From positions 896,001-960,000 of the forward strand of contig BSQZ01000037.1 of assembly GCA_033239005.1 (NCBI GenBank): 64,000 nt of DNA. The letters run 5' to 3'. A program made the translations under genes and the position numbers. Position 1 is the stretch's first letter; each line of letters begins with the position of its first letter. The stretch comes from Lamellibrachia satsuma (taxonomy: Eukaryota > Annelida > Polychaeta > Sabellida > Siboglinidae). The notes under the pieces were generated by a model. The model worked only from the letters and a program-made list of their open reading frames with translations, was not told the origin of the DNA and ran no database searches. Below, piece by piece: positions 26,588 to 49,875 of the stretch.

Positions 26588-29500
26588 CGCCGCTCGTTAC
26601 CAAGAGTCGGGTAGACGAGCTAGTGCGTACAGGCTCACACGCTACCGCGCCAACTGACGCGACCGTTGGTACTTGCCCTACGGCAACTGTCTTGATGGGA
26701 GGTGTGGAGGTCAATTGCTTACTTGACACAGGTTCCCAAGTAAGTACTATCACTGAGTCTTTCTTTCGTAAGTACATTGCTCGAAACGACCGAGAGCTGG
26801 CGTCTTGCAGTTGGTTGAAGCTCACCGCTGCAAACGGTTTAGATATACCGTATGTTGGGTACGTCGAGTTGGACGTGACGACCATGGGTCAGACCATACC
26901 TGGCAGAGGTATCCTGGTTGTCTGCGATTCCCCTGATACAGATCAGTGCGCGCATAAGAAGAGGTGTCCTGGCATTCTGGGAATGAATGTCATGGGAGAG
27001 CTTGACCTTGCTCTATGGAAACGATCCCTGAACACAGGTAGTTACAGAGCAGAGTCGGTGATGGCGTCGGTCATAGACGCGAAGCAACGGGACCGGAGAG
27101 GATTTACTCGTGTGGCAGGGTGGAGCGCAGTGCGAATCCCAGCGCAGTCTTTTGCCACGTTGATGGTTTCCGGTTTGCAGAGACAGGCTGATGCGACATG
27201 GGTCGTTGTAGAACCCATTGTGGGGGCACTTCCGGTGGAGGTGTCATTGTGTAGTACTTTAACTAGAGTACACCAGGGTCCTGCACCTGTGCAGGTAGTC
27301 AACACCAGCAGAGAAGACGTCTGGCTGAAGCCGAGGATGCGAATAGGTATCTATCAGGCCATCGCACACGTCAGTGAAGAGGACAGAATATGTTTTGAGC
27401 GAGTCAGAGTGTCTGAGGAGTACGTGAGCAGGACTGAGGACCGACCGCCAGGTGTAGTCGACACGCGTGAGGTACTAACCAGTACACTCGATGTCGGGCC
27501 ACACGTCACCGCGGAGCAGGTTGCTCAACTGAGAGATCTCATCTCGCGGAACGAACGAGCATTCGCCCGAGATGATGACGACCTTGGCTATACAGACGTA
27601 GCCACGCACACGATAAGGACCACGACTGAGGTACCCGTACGACAACCTTTCAGAAGGATTCCGCCTACACAGTATCAAGAGGTGAAAGAGCACATCAAGG
27701 ATCTTCTGAACAGAGGTGTTATCAGAGAGAGCCATTCGGCATGGGCTTCGCCGATCGTCCTGGTCAGGAAGAAAGACGATTCGCTGCGCATGTGCGTGGA
27801 CTATCGGCTGCTCAATGCGAAGACCCACCGAGACGCATTTCCGCTGCCGCGCATTGACGAGAGTTTTGACGCCATGAGCGGCGCAAACTGGTTTACCACA
27901 TTGGATCTGGCTTCAGGATACCACCAGATCGCGATGTCGGAGGACGACCGAGAGAAGACGGCTTTCACCACACCTATGGGGCTGTACGAATTCAACCGTA
28001 TGCCGTTCGGGCTCTGTAACAGTCCCGCGACCTTCCAGAGGTTGATGCAGAGGTGCTTTGGAGATCTGTGTTACCAGACGGTACTCTGTTACCTTGATGA
28101 CGTTATCATCTTCTCCAAGACGTTCGACAGCCACCTAGCTCAGTTGGAGCAAGTGCTACAGCGACTGCAGAGGATTGGACTGAAGCTGAAGACAAGCAAG
28201 TGTCACTTCTTACAGCGGGAGGTGCTATACCTAGGACACCATGTGTCGGCCGACGGCATTGCCACAGATCCGGCAAAGATCGATGCTGTGAAAGACTGGG
28301 CCGTGCCGAACACTGTGAAACAGCTTCGCTCCTTTGTAGGATTCGCGTCCTACTACCGTAAGTATGTGCAAGGGTTCAGTATGATTGCAGCGCCGCTACA
28401 CGATCTAGTGACCAGTGTCAACAAGGAAATGAAGGAGAAGGGACGGTTGAGAGGAGCCTTCAAGGACAGTTGGAGTCCAGAGTGTGACGGAGCTTTCAAG
28501 GTTTTGAAGAACGTGCTCTGCTCAGCTCCAGTTCTCGGGTATGCCCAGTACCAACGACCATTCATAGTGGAGACGGACGCCAGCCACCTGGGTCTCGGCG
28601 CTGTCCTGTCTCAAGAACAGGAAGGACGTCGTGTCGTCATCGCGTACGCGAGTCGCAGGTTGCGACCACCCGAACGCCAGTATAGCTCGATGAAGCTAGA
28701 GATGCTAGCACTTAAGTGGGCGGTCACCACGAAGTTCCGTGCCGACCTTTACGGCGGAGAGTTCGTCATCTACACTGACAACAACCCGTTGAAGTACCTG
28801 AAGACCGCCAAGTTGGGAGCCATCGAGCAACGATGGGCAGCTGAGCTGGCCCCGTTCAACTTCACGATCGAGTATCGAGCTGGACGTTCAAACGGAAACG
28901 CAGATGCCTTGAGTCGACAGCAACTCGACTACGAGCCCGGGGCAACCGACTTCGACGAGAAAGACGACGTGCAGCAGATATGCGCAACATATGCATCGTG
29001 CACGCTACTCCCGCGAGAACTACGCCAACAGATAGAGAAGAATGACAGAGTACGACAAAAATTCCAGGTTGAAGTAAAGGAGATAGAGGTACAGTCAACC
29101 CAGTCACCTGCCTTCCCAGCGTTGTCACCTGAAGAACTTGCAGAGTTGCAGAGGAAAGACCCAGACATCAGCAAGTTCCTGATGTACTGGAGGGTCGGCG
29201 AGAAGCCGAAGAAGCGTGCACAGAAGGGTGTGACACAACTGCTGAGACAGTGGCACAAGATGAGGGAAGAGAATGGGGTTTTGTACCGCAAGGTGAGAGA
29301 TCCACAGGGTGGAGAGGTTAAGCAGCTAGTTCTACCGAGTGTGCTGAAGCACCGACTTCTAGAAGCGGTGCACGACAAGATGGGTCACCAGGGTGGTGAT
29401 AGGACGAGCAGCCTGGCGTGGCACCGTTGTTACTGGCCAGGTATGCACAGAGAGATTGATGACTACGTGAAGAACTGTGCGAGGTGCACACTAGCGAAGA

Positions 29501-30842
29501 TGCCGCGATAGAAGACACGCGCGCCGATGGGACACCTTCTAGCATCGCGTCCCTTAGAGGTCTTGGCGATGGATTACACACAGTTGGAGAAGGCAGCAGA
29601 TGGACGTGAAAGTGTTCTGGTACTGACAGACGTGTTCACCAAATTCGCTTGGGCTGTACCAGCACGTGACCGGAAGGCGAACACGACGGCGCGACTATTG
29701 GTGAGAGAGTGGTTTCACCGTTACGGAGTTCCACAGAGGATCCATTCTGACAGAGGCCGGAATTTCGAGAGTGCGACTATTGGAGAGCTGTGCAAGCTGT
29801 ACGGCATCGATAAGTCAAGGACTACGGCATACCATCCAGAGGGGAACGGGCAGTGTGAAAGGTTTAACCGGACTTTACACGACTTGTTAAGGACCCTTCC
29901 ACCGGCACAGAAGCGAAGATGGACAGAGCATCTGCCCGAGCTTTGCAACGCCTACAATGCGACGCCACATGCGTCGACGGGATACTCGCCACACTACTTG
30001 TTGTTTGGGCGCGATCCCTGGCTGCCGATAGACGCATTCCTAGGACAGGAGTTGAGGGAGGACGATTGTGACAGCTCGATCGACGGATGGCTTGCCACAC
30101 ATCAGAAGAGACTGCAAGACGCGTATTCTCACGCAAGCGAACGACTCGGCGCTGCAGCAGAAAGTCGTAACCTGCTTCACGAGAGATTGAAAATGAGTGA
30201 GCCGCTGACACTTGGTTGCAGGGTTTACCAACGCAACAGACATTGCTAGGACGCAACAAAATGCAGGATGCATGGAGCCCGGAGGTGTACAAGGTAGTAC
30301 GGATACCCACGGAGCCTGGTGGACCTTACCACATCGAGAGGGCAGACGGGTTCGGCCGACCTCAGACAGCCTGCAGGAAGAACATCCAGCCAGCGGGTCC
30401 AGGAGCGATTGTTCCTACTCCAGTGGCAGTCACTCCAGAGGTCAAAGACGACGAACGCTCTGATGAGAGCTCTGACGAAGAGGAGGAGGAGGAGGATTAC
30501 CTTGTCGCGATCGTTCCAGTGGTTCGTCCGACGATAGCTCCAGCTTCAGTGGTCCAGCCGATTGCTGAGGAGGTTTTGACGGGAGAGGAGATTCACGATG
30601 AGCCTGCCGTGATACCGGTATCGATACCAGTACCCGCACCTAGGAGATCGGGCAGGATGCGGAAGAAGGTGGTACGCTTCGAAGAAGTCGACACGCAAGT
30701 ACCTACACCGGCCCCGCGGCGATGCAACGTCATTCCTGAACCGTGTGTGGGGGACAAATTGACCCCCATCATGACTAGTTTGTTTGTAGCGATGGCTCGC
30801 AGTGGTGTGGTCTTTTCGGGAAGCATTAACCGGGACGGTTAA
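26563..30842 (+). pseudogene. pol: pol polyprotein: protease, reverse transcriptase, RNase H, integrase (two breaks)
   Basis: The pol frame is open from 26563, after a TAG at 26560-26562, and overlaps gag. The aspartic protease has CLLDTGSQVSTI near 26710. Reverse transcriptase carries FTTLDLASGYHQI, FGLCNSPATFQRL and the catalytic CYLDDVIIF near 28090. RNase H carries VETDASHLGLGAVL and YTDNNPLKYL. The integrase HHCC finger is HDKMGH...CARC. An in-frame TAG at 29509-29511 separates the finger from the integrase core (AMDYTQL, HSDRGRNFES, YHPEGNGQCERFN: the D, D, E residues). A single-base frameshift at about 30230-30245 precedes the C-terminal part, which has an acidic EEEEED run and ends at 30842. 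Without these breaks the gene would be full length. Confidence 0.93.
26578..26620 (+). promoter_or_regulatory. -1 programmed ribosomal frameshift site (gag to pol)
   Basis: Heptamer TTTAAAC at 26578-26584, read T TTA AAC in the gag frame, directly precedes the gag stop. Seven bases later a hairpin can form: GCTCGTTACC (26592-26601) pairs with GGTA (26610-26613) and ACGAGC (26615-26620), giving 10 bp, one bulged G at 26614 and an 8-base loop. A -1 slip at this point enters exactly the pol frame. Confidence 0.8.
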
Positions 30843-30976
30843 GAGTTAGTTGGGGAGGACCCAGGAGGAATTTTTAGAATTTAGATACGCATGAATTTGG
30901 GAGAACCCTAGAGTTCCAGCGGGATGTTCTTTTTTTTATATTGTAACCGGGACGGTTAAGATTTAGTTGGGGAGGA
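30828..30976 (+). promoter_or_regulatory. polypurine tract and an upstream duplicate
   Basis: TTGGGGAGGA at 30967-30976 abuts the 3' LTR and is the expected plus-strand primer. About 33 bases including it (aaccgggacggttaaga, ttagttggggagga) also occur at about 30828-30860 with one mismatch. Confidence 0.75.
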
Positions 30977-31298
30977 TGTAGCAGGGTGACACCATGTTAA
31001 TCGATAGGCGTCACCACCAGTTAATTAGTATTTTGAACAGGACGTACCAGCCTCGTCCTGGGGTAACGCGAAAGCCGATTTCGACAGCCACCTAGCTCAG
31101 TTGGAGCAAGTGCTACATTTTGATGTATTTGACTATCAACTGATAGACGTTCGACACTCTGCCGCCTCGCCTTTAGCCTCGCTTTACGCTTTTCGCCTTA
31201 TAGGCGTATTAGTCTCTGTTTGTCGCATTTGTAATAAAATAATACAACCGTACCCGGGTCGTGTGGAGCAACTGATGGACGTTAGACGCCCTACCACA
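30977..31298 (+). repeat. 3' LTR
   Basis: Same termini as the 5' LTR, 24 bp shorter through loss or gain of two 12-bp units, with two substitutions (ctaatt/ttaatt and aatatt/aataat). The segment shared with pol is at 31080-31117. Confidence 0.95.
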
Positions 31299-31770
31299 TA
31301 TGCATGTATGTATGTATGTATGTATGTATGTGTGGATGTATGCATGGGTGTATGTATGTATGTATATGTGTATGTGTGTGTAAGTAAGTACGTGCGTGTG
31401 TAAGTGCGTGCGTGTGTGAATGTGTCTGTATGCGTATCTATGTGCGTGAGTGCAATGTATATACATAATGTGTGGAAGTGTTTATGCAAGTAAAAAGTGT
31501 ATGCAAATATGTGTGCAAGTGTATGTGAGTTTGTGTGTAGATTCCGGTTTAATTAATAAACGAAATCACCCTTTTCAGCATATTTACTTTACATTACAAA
31601 ATCTGCCAACACATGAATGCAAACAATATATGTAAACACACGCACATACACACACATACATACATATATACATATATATCGTCACATCCAATGCATGTAT
31701 GAAACAGTAGGGGCATTTCGACCTCTATAGCCTTGTTCCTGAGCAATTTGTCATAACATATTATCACACC
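31299..31770. repeat. right copy of the duplicated flanking segment
   Basis: (ATGT)n, then gcgtgagtgcaatgtatata, then cacccttttcagcatattta near 31570, then cacatccaatgcatgt and gaaacagtaggg near 31685-31715. These match the order in 23590-24300 at roughly 80 per cent by eye. Confidence 0.7.
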
Positions 31771-32435
31771 TTTCCGCACAGTACTTGATGGAAGATCGTA
31801 CGTGTCTTTAACATAACTGGTTGTGCCTTCACTCTAGCATTGCGTATCTTTACAGATGAATTGTTCATATACCACTGATCACTGGTAGTTTGAGAGACAT
31901 TCACGCGACGCGTTCGCACCTCCAAACTGGGTCGAATCAAGGCATCACAATGTGTGAACTCCTTTTGCTTTATGTGCATAGTATACATCACTTCCGTATA
32001 CATGTTAGTTCAATACACACCACTTGTGTCGACAGCAGTGTCGACGACACATCATGTAATTCAAAAACAATTGAACCGATTCCATCACTCGCTCCTGAGC
32101 ATACAGACAGTTGATTGCAAAGAAATTGTGAGTACGTAAAATTATATATAATATATACAAACAATGGCACAATTATCGCTTACCATAACACAGAACAAAA
32201 CATTTCGTTTGGTGTCCTGTAACATATACTGGTAGTTGTCTTGACAATATTTAATAACACTTATTTTATATAAAATATAAATATTAATAAAACAAGTGAC
32301 TTGTTTGCACAGAGTTATTCTATGAAGTCAGAATACTGAAACATAAAAAACAGTAATATAATATTACATAATATAAAAATATACGAACTTCGTTTAGCAA
32401 TACAAATATCTGCAACATGTGGAGTAATATAAAGG
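31771..32435. other. interval downstream of gene B, nothing recognised
   Basis: AT-rich. No ORF, repeat or element that I can support. Confidence 0.4.
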
Positions 32436-32441
32436 TTTATT
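32436..32441 (-). terminator. candidate poly(A) signal of gene B
   Basis: AATAAA on the minus strand, about 140 bases beyond the gene B stop codon at 32582. Confidence 0.4.
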
Positions 32442-32581
32442 TACTGACATATTTGGAGTATATAAATTATACTGAATAATCACAATCACAAGTATAATGT
32501 ATTCTTATGTTCATATCTTCACATAGTTTGAAACCAACTGTGGCTCAACCAATATATATGACCCCGGGTCCCAATTTTTTT

Positions 32582-44489
<11,908 letters not shown>

Positions 44490-44595
44490 CAGAAGACCGA
44501 CGCAATACTCAAAAGGCGACAGCGAAATGGCGGCGACAGTCCAAGGAAACTGTGAAAAAAAATTGCGAATGTTGTGCACTAAGTATGATTTGCGT

Positions 44596-44770
44596 TGTTG
44601 TTGTTGTTATTGTTGTTGTTGTTGTTGTTGTTGGTAGTGGTGTTGGTATTGGTGGCGGTGATTTTGATGGTGGCGGCGACGGTGGCGGTGGCGGTGGTGA
44701 CAGTGATTGAGATAATAATAACAACAGTCACAACAACAACAACAACAGCAATGTCGATGACTGTGTTGAT
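44596..44770. repeat. trinucleotide-rich tract (TTG/GGT/ACA) upstream of gene B
   Basis: TTG runs, then GGTGGCGG variants, then ACA runs, about 105-280 bases upstream of the gene B ATG. It can fold on itself (TTG versus CAA). It may be 5' UTR or promoter. Confidence 0.7.
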
Positions 44771-44799
44771 GCAGATATAATAACAACACTGATAAAGAT

Positions 44800-45365
44800 G
44801 GTGACTATGAATATATCAATCTGTCGTATGGATGGAGAGGTCTGTCGCATCGCAATGTCATCTGCCTTGTCCAGATCTTACCTCAACGTGCTTCAACTGT
44901 CGATGGTGTCTTCATGAGGTATGAACGTTTGGTGTGTCTTCCAAACAGTGAACCGGATCTATATGTTGCCATGTACACGCACTCAAGCGAGAGATCTGAA
45001 CACATTGTCTGACATGTCAGGAAGCCTCCGTAAATACTGACATGCACCTAGTCTACAGAGAACGTTTGCCGAGCCGGTCTCACGTGTATTGTTTAGCTGT
45101 AACGCCCACCTCGAGAGAGGTCTCAGCATGCATGTCTGCGTGGTGGATCCGTCGATTAGGTTGCATGATCCCAACCTCCCCGGAGGCAGACACGAAGAGT
45201 CTATGCGATGCGAGGCAATCAAAACAGGGAACGGAACATCGAGTTAGCGATTAGTGATTTGTAGCGCTCGTAGATTGTAATGTGTTCTTCTCAATTTGAT
45301 CCACTGCATTACAAAAAAAACGCCATATAAAGCTAGAAACATATATGCACTGCCCACAGACCTCT
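44800..45365. other. interval upstream of gene B, nothing recognised
   Basis: Mixed composition; somewhat GC-richer between 45050 and 45240. I found no supported exon or repeat. Confidence 0.35.
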
Positions 45366-45366
45366 C

Positions 45367-47626
45367 AGCATGTTATTCCAATCAAGCTTTGCTAAGTATT
45401 TTCTCAACGGTAACTACAAAGATATGAGAAAATAAAAGAGGCTATTAGAAAAATAATGCTAAAACAAACTTGATTACTAGATTGGAATAACATGCTGATG
45501 AATAAGACCGCAATTGAATGTTGGAATATTCTAAAATATGAAATTGACAGTATCATCGATAAATTTGTTCCCTTCCAAAAACAAGGAAAACGGTGTAGAA
45601 AGAAACAGTTGCCAAAAGAGGCTATAAAAAAATAATGCTAAAACAAACTATGTGGAGGGTTTATAGGCATACCAGAAAGGAAGAAGACTATGCAAAATAC
45701 ATAGAGGCACTTAATGCAGCTACAACTGAAATCAGACAATCTAAAAGAAGCTATGAGCAAAAACTAGCATGTAACATAACCAAATGACAGCAATAGTTTT
45801 TATGCATATGTCAGGAGTAAACAAAACGTACAAGACAAGGTTGGACCTCTAGAAGACAGTGCTGGAAATATAATATCACAGGGGTTTTTAATGGCGGAAG
45901 ACCTAAATGGTTACTTCAGTTCAGTGTTTACCAAAGAAGATATTAGTTCATTACCAGTTGCTGATGCTAAATTTCAGGGGGGTAAATCTGACTATTTAGG
46001 TCCGTTAGTTGTAACTCCAGAACTGGTAGCTAAGAAAATAAAGGCAATGAAGGATAACAAATCACCGGGAGTGGATGGGATTCCTCCAAAATTACTAATG
46101 GAAACAGTAGAACAAATCAGTATACCACTTGCAAGAGTATTCAACTTGTCATTAAAAGAGGGAGTTGTTCCGTTTGAATGGAAAGAAGCAAACATCATAC
46201 CATTATTTAAAAAGGGTTCGAGAAATAAGTAAGAGAATTACAGACCAGTGAGTTTAACGTCAGTGATTTGTAAATTATTAGAAAGGTTAATTTAAGACCA
46301 TATGGTGGACTTCCTCGTTAAGCATAAATTGTTAAATTCATATCAACATGGATTCCTTAAAGTGAATTCATGCTTAACAAATATGTTATGTTTTTTGGAA
46401 GAAATCACTAAGTGGATAGACGTGGGATCGCCAGTAGATATTATCTACTTAGATTTTCAGAAAGCTTTTGACAAAGTGCCACATCAAAGATTACTACTTA
46501 AATTAAAAGCCCATGGTATCGGGGATAGCATAACTGACTGGATAGAACAATGGCTGACTGACAGAAGACAACGAGTTGTGGTAGATGGAGAAGTTTCAAA
46601 TTGGAAATCGGTTTTGAGTGGGGTACCTCAAGGATCAGTATTAGGACCTATATTATTCTTAATTTACATCAATGACTTGGACGACAGTATAACAAGTAAC
46701 GTACTGAAATTTGCGGATGACACAAAACTGTTTAGAAAGGTTAATACTGATGGTGATAAACAACATTTACAAAACGATCTAGACAAATTAGTGAAATGGT
46801 CTGAGAAATGGCAGATGCTGTTCAATTTTGGGAAATGTAAATGGCTACATACAGGACATGGGAACTTGAATGTAAACTATAAAATGGGAGATACTGTTCT
46901 GGATACTACTGTAAAAGAAAAGGACTTAGGAGTTACAACAAGCGCTGATATGAAAGTTTCAGAGCAGTGTGGAATTGCAGCTTCAAATGGTAATCAAATT
47001 CTTGGATTGATTAGAAGAAACATAACATACAAAGGAAAAAAGTTAATTATACTTCTTTATGAAGCAGTGGTTAGACCTCATTTAGAATACTGTATACAAG
47101 CATGGAGACAATATCGTAAGAAGGATATAGATACGCTTGAACGCATACAAAGGAGAGCAACTAAAATGATTCCAGAACTTAGAGAAATTAGTTATGAAGA
47201 ACGCCTGAAAGAATGTGGTTTAACAACTCTATATACAAGGAGGTTAAGAGGAGATCAGATTGAAATTTTTAAGATATTGAATGGGTAAGAAAATATTGAT
47301 AGAAATATGTTTTTCTCAGTCAAGAAGGATAGCAGAACTAGAGGACATGAGGTAAAATTAGTAAAGGATCAATGTAGATTGGACATCAGGAAGCACTCGT
47401 TCTCACAGAGGACAATAAATGAATGGAACAAATTGTCTACAGATTGTGTAACTGCTAGCAGCGTGAATATATTTAAAAACAAGGTTGACACATATCTCAG
47501 GAGGGCGGGTTATAAGTAGATGAACATTGTTGGACTCTCGATAAGCCAATGGCTTCCTTGTCCACTTGCCATCTGGGCCTTTGGCTTAGATGGCAAATCT
47601 TGTTAAATCTTGTTAAATCACATGTT
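45367..47626 (+). mobile_element. CR1-type LINE, 5'-truncated and rearranged
   Basis: ORF2 from the linker (LDWNNMLMNKTAIECWN at 45480) through reverse transcriptase to a 3' UTR with tggactctcgataagccaat and a terminal TTAAATCTTG repeat at about 47600-47626. The 5' end has an inverted 41-base piece of its own sequence at 45367-45407 and a duplicated aataatgctaaaacaaac. Confidence 0.85.
45480..47519 (+). pseudogene. CR1 ORF2 (reverse transcriptase) remnant
   Basis: Open pieces 45891-46232, 46302-47288 and 47307-47519. Motifs: SPGVDGIPPKLL, FKKGSRNK, DFQKAFDKVPHQRLL, GVPQGSVLGPILFLIYINDL, KFADDTKLF and a LEYCIQAWRQYRKKDI end. In-frame TAA codons interrupt it near 46230 and 46294, and a TAA near 47286; frameshifts occur before 45890. 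The endonuclease part is absent. A dead copy of the same family as 49876-52816. Confidence 0.85.
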
Positions 47627-48187
47627 TGTTATTGGCAATTGTTGCCTTCCTGTTTGTGCAAAGAGAGAACTGTAGTGATCGCGTCATTATAAGTAGGTTT
47701 TACTATATCAGATATGTGAGGCATTGTTTGTTTTGTATAATTAACTAGCCGAGCTACCCGGCGTTGCATGGGAGAAAAGGCAGCCACCGTAAAGAGGTAC
47801 CCGGCGTTGCAGGGGAGAAAAGGCAGCCACCGTAAAGGCTTATGACTGGTTGCACTACCCACTCAAGTTTGTACAGTTTAGTGTAATTTTAATTGGTAAC
47901 TGGTTTGCCAGCCATTCCAGGATTGAATTTCGGTAACAAATACATTTGTCTCACCACAACTTCAAACGATTACTAAAATGAGTAAATAATAGCGGTGTGT
48001 TGTACATAATCGTTTACTGCTTATAGGACTGAACGCAAGATGGTATTTTTGGTGCACCCCAACAATGTATCAATTTTGAATGAACCATTAACTAAGATGT
48101 TCATATCGTTGGACGTTAGTACGCATCACCCTTTTTAATATTACAAACCTTTTTCGACACTTCACAAATTACAAAGAGACACAAGTA
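47627..48187. other. interval between CR1 copies with a 46-bp duplication
   Basis: Two copies of tacccggcgttgca, gggagaaaaggcagccaccg lie at 47755 and 47801. Otherwise nothing recognised. Confidence 0.5.
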
Positions 48188-48627
48188 AAATTTCAGGTGG
48201 CTAATTCGGACTATTCGTTGCAGTTAGTTGAAACACCAGAAATGGTAGCTAAGAAAATAAAGGCAATGAAGGATAATAACTCACCTGGGATGGATGGAAT
48301 TCCGCAAAATCTACTAAATGAAACAGTAGAACAAATTAGTATATCACTTGCAAAAGTGTTTAAATTATCATTAAAAGAGGGAGTGGTTCCTTTTGAATGG
48401 AAAGAAGGAAACATCAAACCATTATTTAGAAAAGATTCGAGAAATAAATCAGAGAATTTCAGACCATCGAGTGTAACATCGGTGATTTGTAAATTATTAG
48501 AACAGTTAATTAACGACCATATGGTGAACTTCCTTCCTTTCGACAAAGTGATACATCAAAGATAACTACTTAAATTAAAAGACCATGGTATCAGGGATGG
48601 CAGAGTGGACTGAGTAGCAAAATGGCT

Positions 48628-49087
48628 GACTGAAAGCGCATCTGTGGACATTGGTTGGTCGGATTTTTGAAATTCCCCGCTGGCCGCTGGTTGGGGGGGA
48701 GGTAAAAATTTCAATCGGAAGTTGCAACGGTGAAATTAGTAGAATTAATTAATGTGCTTTCTATGTCATCATGACGATAATAACGACGCCTACACATTTG
48801 TCGCAGGATGCATGCAGCAGTTTTGAATAATTTTTAAGTAGTTGCGGTTTGTCCGTCTGCATTTCGTTGGGAAGCAGTGTATCTTATCGCTCGCCTCAGT
48901 GGTGTTCAAAGTGGCGCCTCTTCTGGGTCGTTACACTAACAACTGGCATGTTTCCGATAGATGGGGCGACGGGATGTAGCGTTCGATGCGTTGTTGTCGT
49001 TGAGCTTTCTGTGTCAAGTTCGCACAATATCGGTACATATACCATTTAATTGTAATGCGTTGAGCTTTTGATAGTGTCAAGATATTG

Positions 49088-49177
<90 letters not shown>

Positions 49178-49180
49178 GGC
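48628..49180. other. unidentified insertion in the older CR1 copy
   Basis: About 550 bases replace roughly 110 bases expected in CR1 ORF2. It contains a G9 run, no clear ORF and an (AT)n end. I could not identify it. Confidence 0.45.
49088..49174. repeat. (AT)n microsatellite
   Basis: About 86 bases of pure TA alternation. Confidence 0.95.
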
Positions 49181-49875
49181 CTGGACGATAATATGATAAT
49201 ATAACAAGCAACGTACTGAAATTTGTGGAAGGCACAAAAGTGTTTAGAAAAGTGCTACAGTAAAAGCTAAAGATCAGGAATAACAATAAATGCTGATTTA
49301 AAAGTTTCAGAGCAGTGTTGTATTGCAGCTTCAAATGGTAATACAATCGTTGGGTTGATTAGGAGAAATATAACATATATGAAACAAGAGTTTATTATAC
49401 TTCTGTATAAAGCAATAGTTAGGCCTCATTTATAATGATTTATATAAGTTTGGAGAACGTATCCTAATGAGATTATAGATACGCTTGAACGAATACAGAG
49501 GAGAGAAACGAATATTATTCCAGAACTGAGAGACCTTAGTTACGAAGGACGCCTAAAAAAATGTGGTTTAGCAACACTGGATATCAGGAAGTTAAGAGGA
49601 GATCAAATTGAAGTTTCTTAAGATATTGAATGGGTATGAAAGTATGTATAGAAATAGTTTTTCTCACCCAAGAAAGATAATAGAATATATGATAATAGAG
49701 TACATGAGTTAACATTAGTAAAGGATCAGCGTATATTGGAAATCAGGAAGTACTCGTTCTCACAGAGAACAATCAATAAATGGAACAAATTATCGACAGA
49801 TCGTGTAACTGCTTGCAGCGTGAATATGCTTAAAACAAGGTTGACACATATCTCACGAGGGCGGTTTATACATAG

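Larger units (their letters stand above)
24413..31298 (+). mobile_element. Ty3/gypsy LTR retrotransposon, young but with a broken pol
   Basis: 6886 bp element bounded by LTRs of 346 and 322 bp. It has a primer-binding site, gag, a -1 frameshift site, pol in order protease, reverse transcriptase, RNase H, integrase, and a polypurine tract. No envelope gene is visible. The LTRs differ by two substitutions and one 24-bp indel of 12-bp units, so insertion was recent. A 4-bp duplication TATG may flank it, but it sits in (ATGT)n, so this is ambiguous. One TAG and one frameshift in pol make this copy non-autonomous. Confidence 0.95.
48188..49875 (+). mobile_element. older CR1 copy, internally deleted and interrupted
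   Basis: 48188-48600 encodes AKKIKAMKDNNSPGMDGIPQ, LKEGVVPFEWKEGNI and SVICKLLEQLI, then jumps by deletion to FDKVIHQR. Bases 48628-49180 are unrelated inserted sequence including (AT)n 49088-49174. CR1 homology resumes at 49181 (SNVLKFV-like) and runs, heavily decayed, to 49875. Its 3' UTR resumes at 52817 beyond a nested CR1. Confidence 0.75.
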
